A stretch of DNA of 6,160 bases from Clostridia bacterium (GTDB taxonomy: Bacteria; Bacillota; Clostridia; Christensenellales; Borkfalkiaceae): positions 1 to 6,160 of the forward strand of contig JAGBYC010000156.1 in assembly GCA_017628935.1 (NCBI GenBank), read 5' to 3'. The position numbers and the translations under genes are program-made. Below are positions 4,595 through 6,160 of this stretch, piece by piece (the stretch's first letter is position 1; each line of letters opens with the position of its first letter). Under the pieces are notes generated by a model. It saw only the letters and a list, made by a program, of their open reading frames with translations. It did no database searches and was not told where the DNA came from.

Positions 4595-5551
4595 TTAATC
4601 CTCCTGTTCTTTTAATTTAAGACCGTAACTATTGAGTTTGAAGATAACTTCGTCAAGAGATTTTTTACCAAGGTTTCTAACCTTAAGCATATCGTCTTCG
4701 GTCTTTTTAGTTAAATCTTCAATAGTGTGTATACCCGCACGTTTTAAACAGTTGTATGAACGAACTGATAAATCCATTTCTTCGATACTCATTTCAAGTA
4801 TTTTTGGAAGTGGGTCTGTTGGCGGAGATACTAAAATTCCGAAACCACTCATAATGTCTGAGAGATTTACGAAAATACTAATGTGTTCTTGTAAAATTTT
4901 AGCCGCTAAAGATACAATTTCTTTACCAGAGAACGCGCCGTTAGTCCATACTTCTAAGATAAGTCTATCTTTATCAAGGTCTTGACCAACACGTGCATTT
5001 TCAACGGTATAACATACCTTAGTAACAGGAGTATAGTTAGAATCGATTGCAATATAACCGATTTCGCCTGTTTTGTTAGTTTCAGCATTTTTCCAGCCTC
5101 TACCTCTACCGATAGTGATTTCAGCGTCAAATACGCCACCTTCGTCTACGGTACAAATATATTGTTCTGGGTTAAGAATTTCGATTTCAGCATCTGCTTC
5201 GATATCGCCTGCTTTAACGATTGCTGGACCTTCTTTACGTATACGAAGAACTTTTTTGTACGATTCGTCTGTACTTACGGTTTTTACTGAAACAGTTTTT
5301 AAGTTAAGAATAATTTCAGTAACGTCTTCTACTACGTTATTGATAGTAGAAAGTTCATGTTTAACGTCAAGGGCAGAATCAAATTTAATACCTTGAATTG
5401 CTGCGCCAGGAAGTTCTGACATAAGCGTTCTTCTTAAACAGTTACCAATTGTGATACCAAAATCTTTTTCAAGTGGTTCTACAACTATTTTAACGTAACT
5501 TCTTTCATCGTTTTCCTCAACGGATATCTTCGGCATTTCTATTTCCATCAT
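4595..5551 (-). CDS. rpoA: DNA-directed RNA polymerase subunit alpha
   Basis: Alpha nucleates assembly of RNA polymerase as a dimer and contacts upstream promoter DNA and activators. I place the start at the ATG at 5551, giving 318 residues, because GGAGGT (5561-5566) lies 9 bases upstream. A longer frame from 5587 would put this site inside the gene and add 12 residues foreign to the family. The N-terminal domain has GNCLRRTLMSELPGA (36-50), the dimer and beta-binding part, and IGRGRGW (147-153). The C-terminal domain (about 250-312) carries LSVRSYNCLKRAGI, with Arg264 in the position that contacts UP-element DNA, and NLGKKSLDEV (293-302). Length is normal. It lies between rpsD and rplQ as in Clostridia; a 90-base gap with a hairpin separates it from rpsD. 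Confidence 0.97.
   Translation of the reverse strand: MMEIEMPKISVEENDERSYVKIVVEPLEKDFGITIGNCLRRTLMSELPGAAIQGIKFDSALDVKHELSTINNVVEDVTEIILNLKTVSVKTVSTDESYKKVLRIRKEGPAIVKAGDIEADAEIEILNPEQYICTVDEGGVFDAEITIGRGRGWKNAETNKTGEIGYIAIDSNYTPVTKVCYTVENARVGQDLDKDRLILEVWTNGAFSGKEIVSLAAKILQEHISIFVNLSDIMSGFGILVSPPTDPLPKILEMSIEEMDLSVRSYNCLKRAGIHTIEDLTKKTEDDMLKVRNLGKKSLDEVIFKLNSYGLKLKEQED
4600..4605 (-). promoter_or_regulatory. Ribosome binding site of rplQ inside the end of rpoA
   Basis: A full AGGAGG lies in the last sense codons of rpoA (CAG GAG GAT TAA), 9 bases before the rplQ ATG. It fixes the rplQ start at 4590 and suggests translational coupling of L17 to alpha. Confidence 0.85.
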
Positions 5552-5560
5552 AGAAAATTT

Positions 5561-5566
5561 ACCTCC
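5561..5566 (-). promoter_or_regulatory. Ribosome binding site deciding the rpoA start
   Basis: GGAGGT on the minus strand sits 9 bases before the ATG at 5551 (a second ATG follows directly at 5548). This supports a protein beginning MMEIEMPKI rather than the in-frame ATG at 5587. Confidence 0.8.
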
Positions 5567-5600
5567 ATTTAGTCTGATGGTTTCCACTTACCGTGGGTTA

Positions 5601-5646
5601 AGTAATTTGCGCGCGCCTCTTATGAGGCTACGCAACTAATATTACT
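5601..5646 (-). promoter_or_regulatory. Hairpin in the rpsD-rpoA intergenic region
   Basis: In the minus-strand RNA, GCCTC/GAGGC closes an ATAA loop, TTGCG/CGCAA stacks below it across a small internal loop, and ATTACT/AGTAAT extends the base up to the rpsD stop codon. No U-tract follows, so it is not a typical terminator. It may be a processing, stability or ribosomal-protein binding element. The role is unknown. Confidence 0.45.
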
Positions 5647-6160
5647 TCGAGTATAATTCAACAATCATTTGCTCGTTGATTTGAGCGTCAATATCTTCTC
5701 TTACAGGAAGAGCAATTACTTTACCTGCAAGTTTTTCAGCGTCGAATTCAAGCCACTTAGGTAAGTTGTTAATTTTTTGAGTTTGTTTGAACGCTTCAAA
5801 ATATTTATTGTCTTTCTTAGTTTCTTTAACTGCGATTACGTCGCCTTTTTTAACTTGGAAAGAAGCGATATCAACGTTTTTACCGTTAACGGTAAAGTGT
5901 GCGTGTGTAACAAGTTGACGAGCAGTTGTACGAGATGGAGCAAAGCCAAGACGATATACTACGTTGTCAAGTCTTCTTTCTAATAAAGAAAGCATGTTTT
6001 CACCAGTGATACCTTTCATTCTGTCGGCTTCTTCATAGTAACCGCGGAATTGTTTTTCAAGTACACCGTAAATTCGCTTAGTTTTTTGTTTTTCGCGTAA
6101 TTGCATTCCGTATTCAGAAACTTTCTTTCTGTCCGCGCCGTGTTGACCAGGAGCAACCGG
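5642..6160 (-). CDS. rpsD: 30S ribosomal protein S4, 5' end outside the window
   Basis: S4 binds 16S rRNA early in small-subunit assembly. The frame continues to the right edge, so the in-frame ATG at 6106 is internal, not the start. The 172 visible residues begin with PVAPGQHG, which belongs about 35-40 residues into the family, so the N-terminal segment that often carries zinc-binding cysteines is missing from view. [24 protein letters not shown] is the helical linker, and [33 protein letters not shown] is divided between the core and the S4 RNA-binding domain. The chain ends normally with MIVELYSK. It is transcribed ahead of rpoA and rplQ. The genes expected before it (rpsK, rpsM) are beyond the window. 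Confidence 0.96.
   Translation of the reverse strand, partial: PVAPGQHGADRKKVSEYGMQLREKQKTKRIYGVLEKQFRGYYEEADRMKGITGENMLSLLERRLDNVVYRLGFAPSRTTARQLVTHAHFTVNGKNVDIASFQVKKGDVIAVKETKKDNKYFEAFKQTQKINNLPKWLEFDAEKLAGKVIALPVREDIDAQINEQMIVELYSK

Noticed and set aside
4595..5587. Longer rpoA beginning at 5587
   Set aside because: The 12 extra residues do not fit the family, and the strong GGAGGT would lie inside the gene, so the start at 5551 is preferred.
1..6160. CRISPR array, insertion sequence or toxin-antitoxin pair
   Set aside because: No regularly spaced repeats, no transposase motif and no paired small genes with ribosome sites were seen on either strand.

Overview
The window looks like a piece of an AT-rich Clostridia-type (Firmicutes) chromosome. 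The main reason is the minus-strand order rpsD - rpoA - rplQ, with rpsD inside the alpha operon, together with strong Shine-Dalgarno sites, TTGACN-17-TAWWAT promoters and a CCA-encoding tRNA gene. This taxonomic reading is inferred from gene order and style, not from a search.

Layout from left to right. (1) 1-485, plus strand: the C-terminal part of a protein resembling a type I restriction-modification specificity (target-recognition) domain. Its composition differs sharply from the rest of the window: 4 CpG in 485 bases, against about 49 in the 726-base thioesterase gene, and all four Arg codons are AGA. A strong hairpin follows it. (2) 522-822: no recognisable gene. It holds three copies of a 12-15 base motif taken from the 3' part of the neighbouring tRNA gene, in direct and inverted orientation, plus two terminator-type hairpins. 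(3) 823-914, minus strand: tRNA-Ser(GCU), with its own promoter at 950-978. (4) 1046-2266, minus strand: trpB, alone, with a consensus promoter and a palindromic candidate operator. (5) 2437-3162, plus strand: a FatA-type acyl-ACP thioesterase, divergent from trpB. (6) 3219-3971, minus strand: a ZIP-family metal transporter, converging on the thioesterase across a shared bidirectional terminator. (7) 4084-6160, minus strand: the end of the alpha operon, rplQ (enlarged), rpoA and rpsD (5' end outside the window), closed by a good terminator at 4041-4064.

Functionally these are housekeeping genes: translation and transcription (S4, RNA polymerase alpha, L17, tRNA-Ser), the last step of tryptophan synthesis, release of fatty acids from ACP, and divalent metal transport. 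The most unusual part is 486-850. There the tRNA-Ser gene separates typical chromosome from compositionally foreign DNA and is surrounded by copies of its own 3' end, which suggests an old integration boundary or a small dispersed inverted-repeat element. No CRISPR array, recognisable transposase, integrase or complete defence system is visible. I see no convincing new multi-gene system here.
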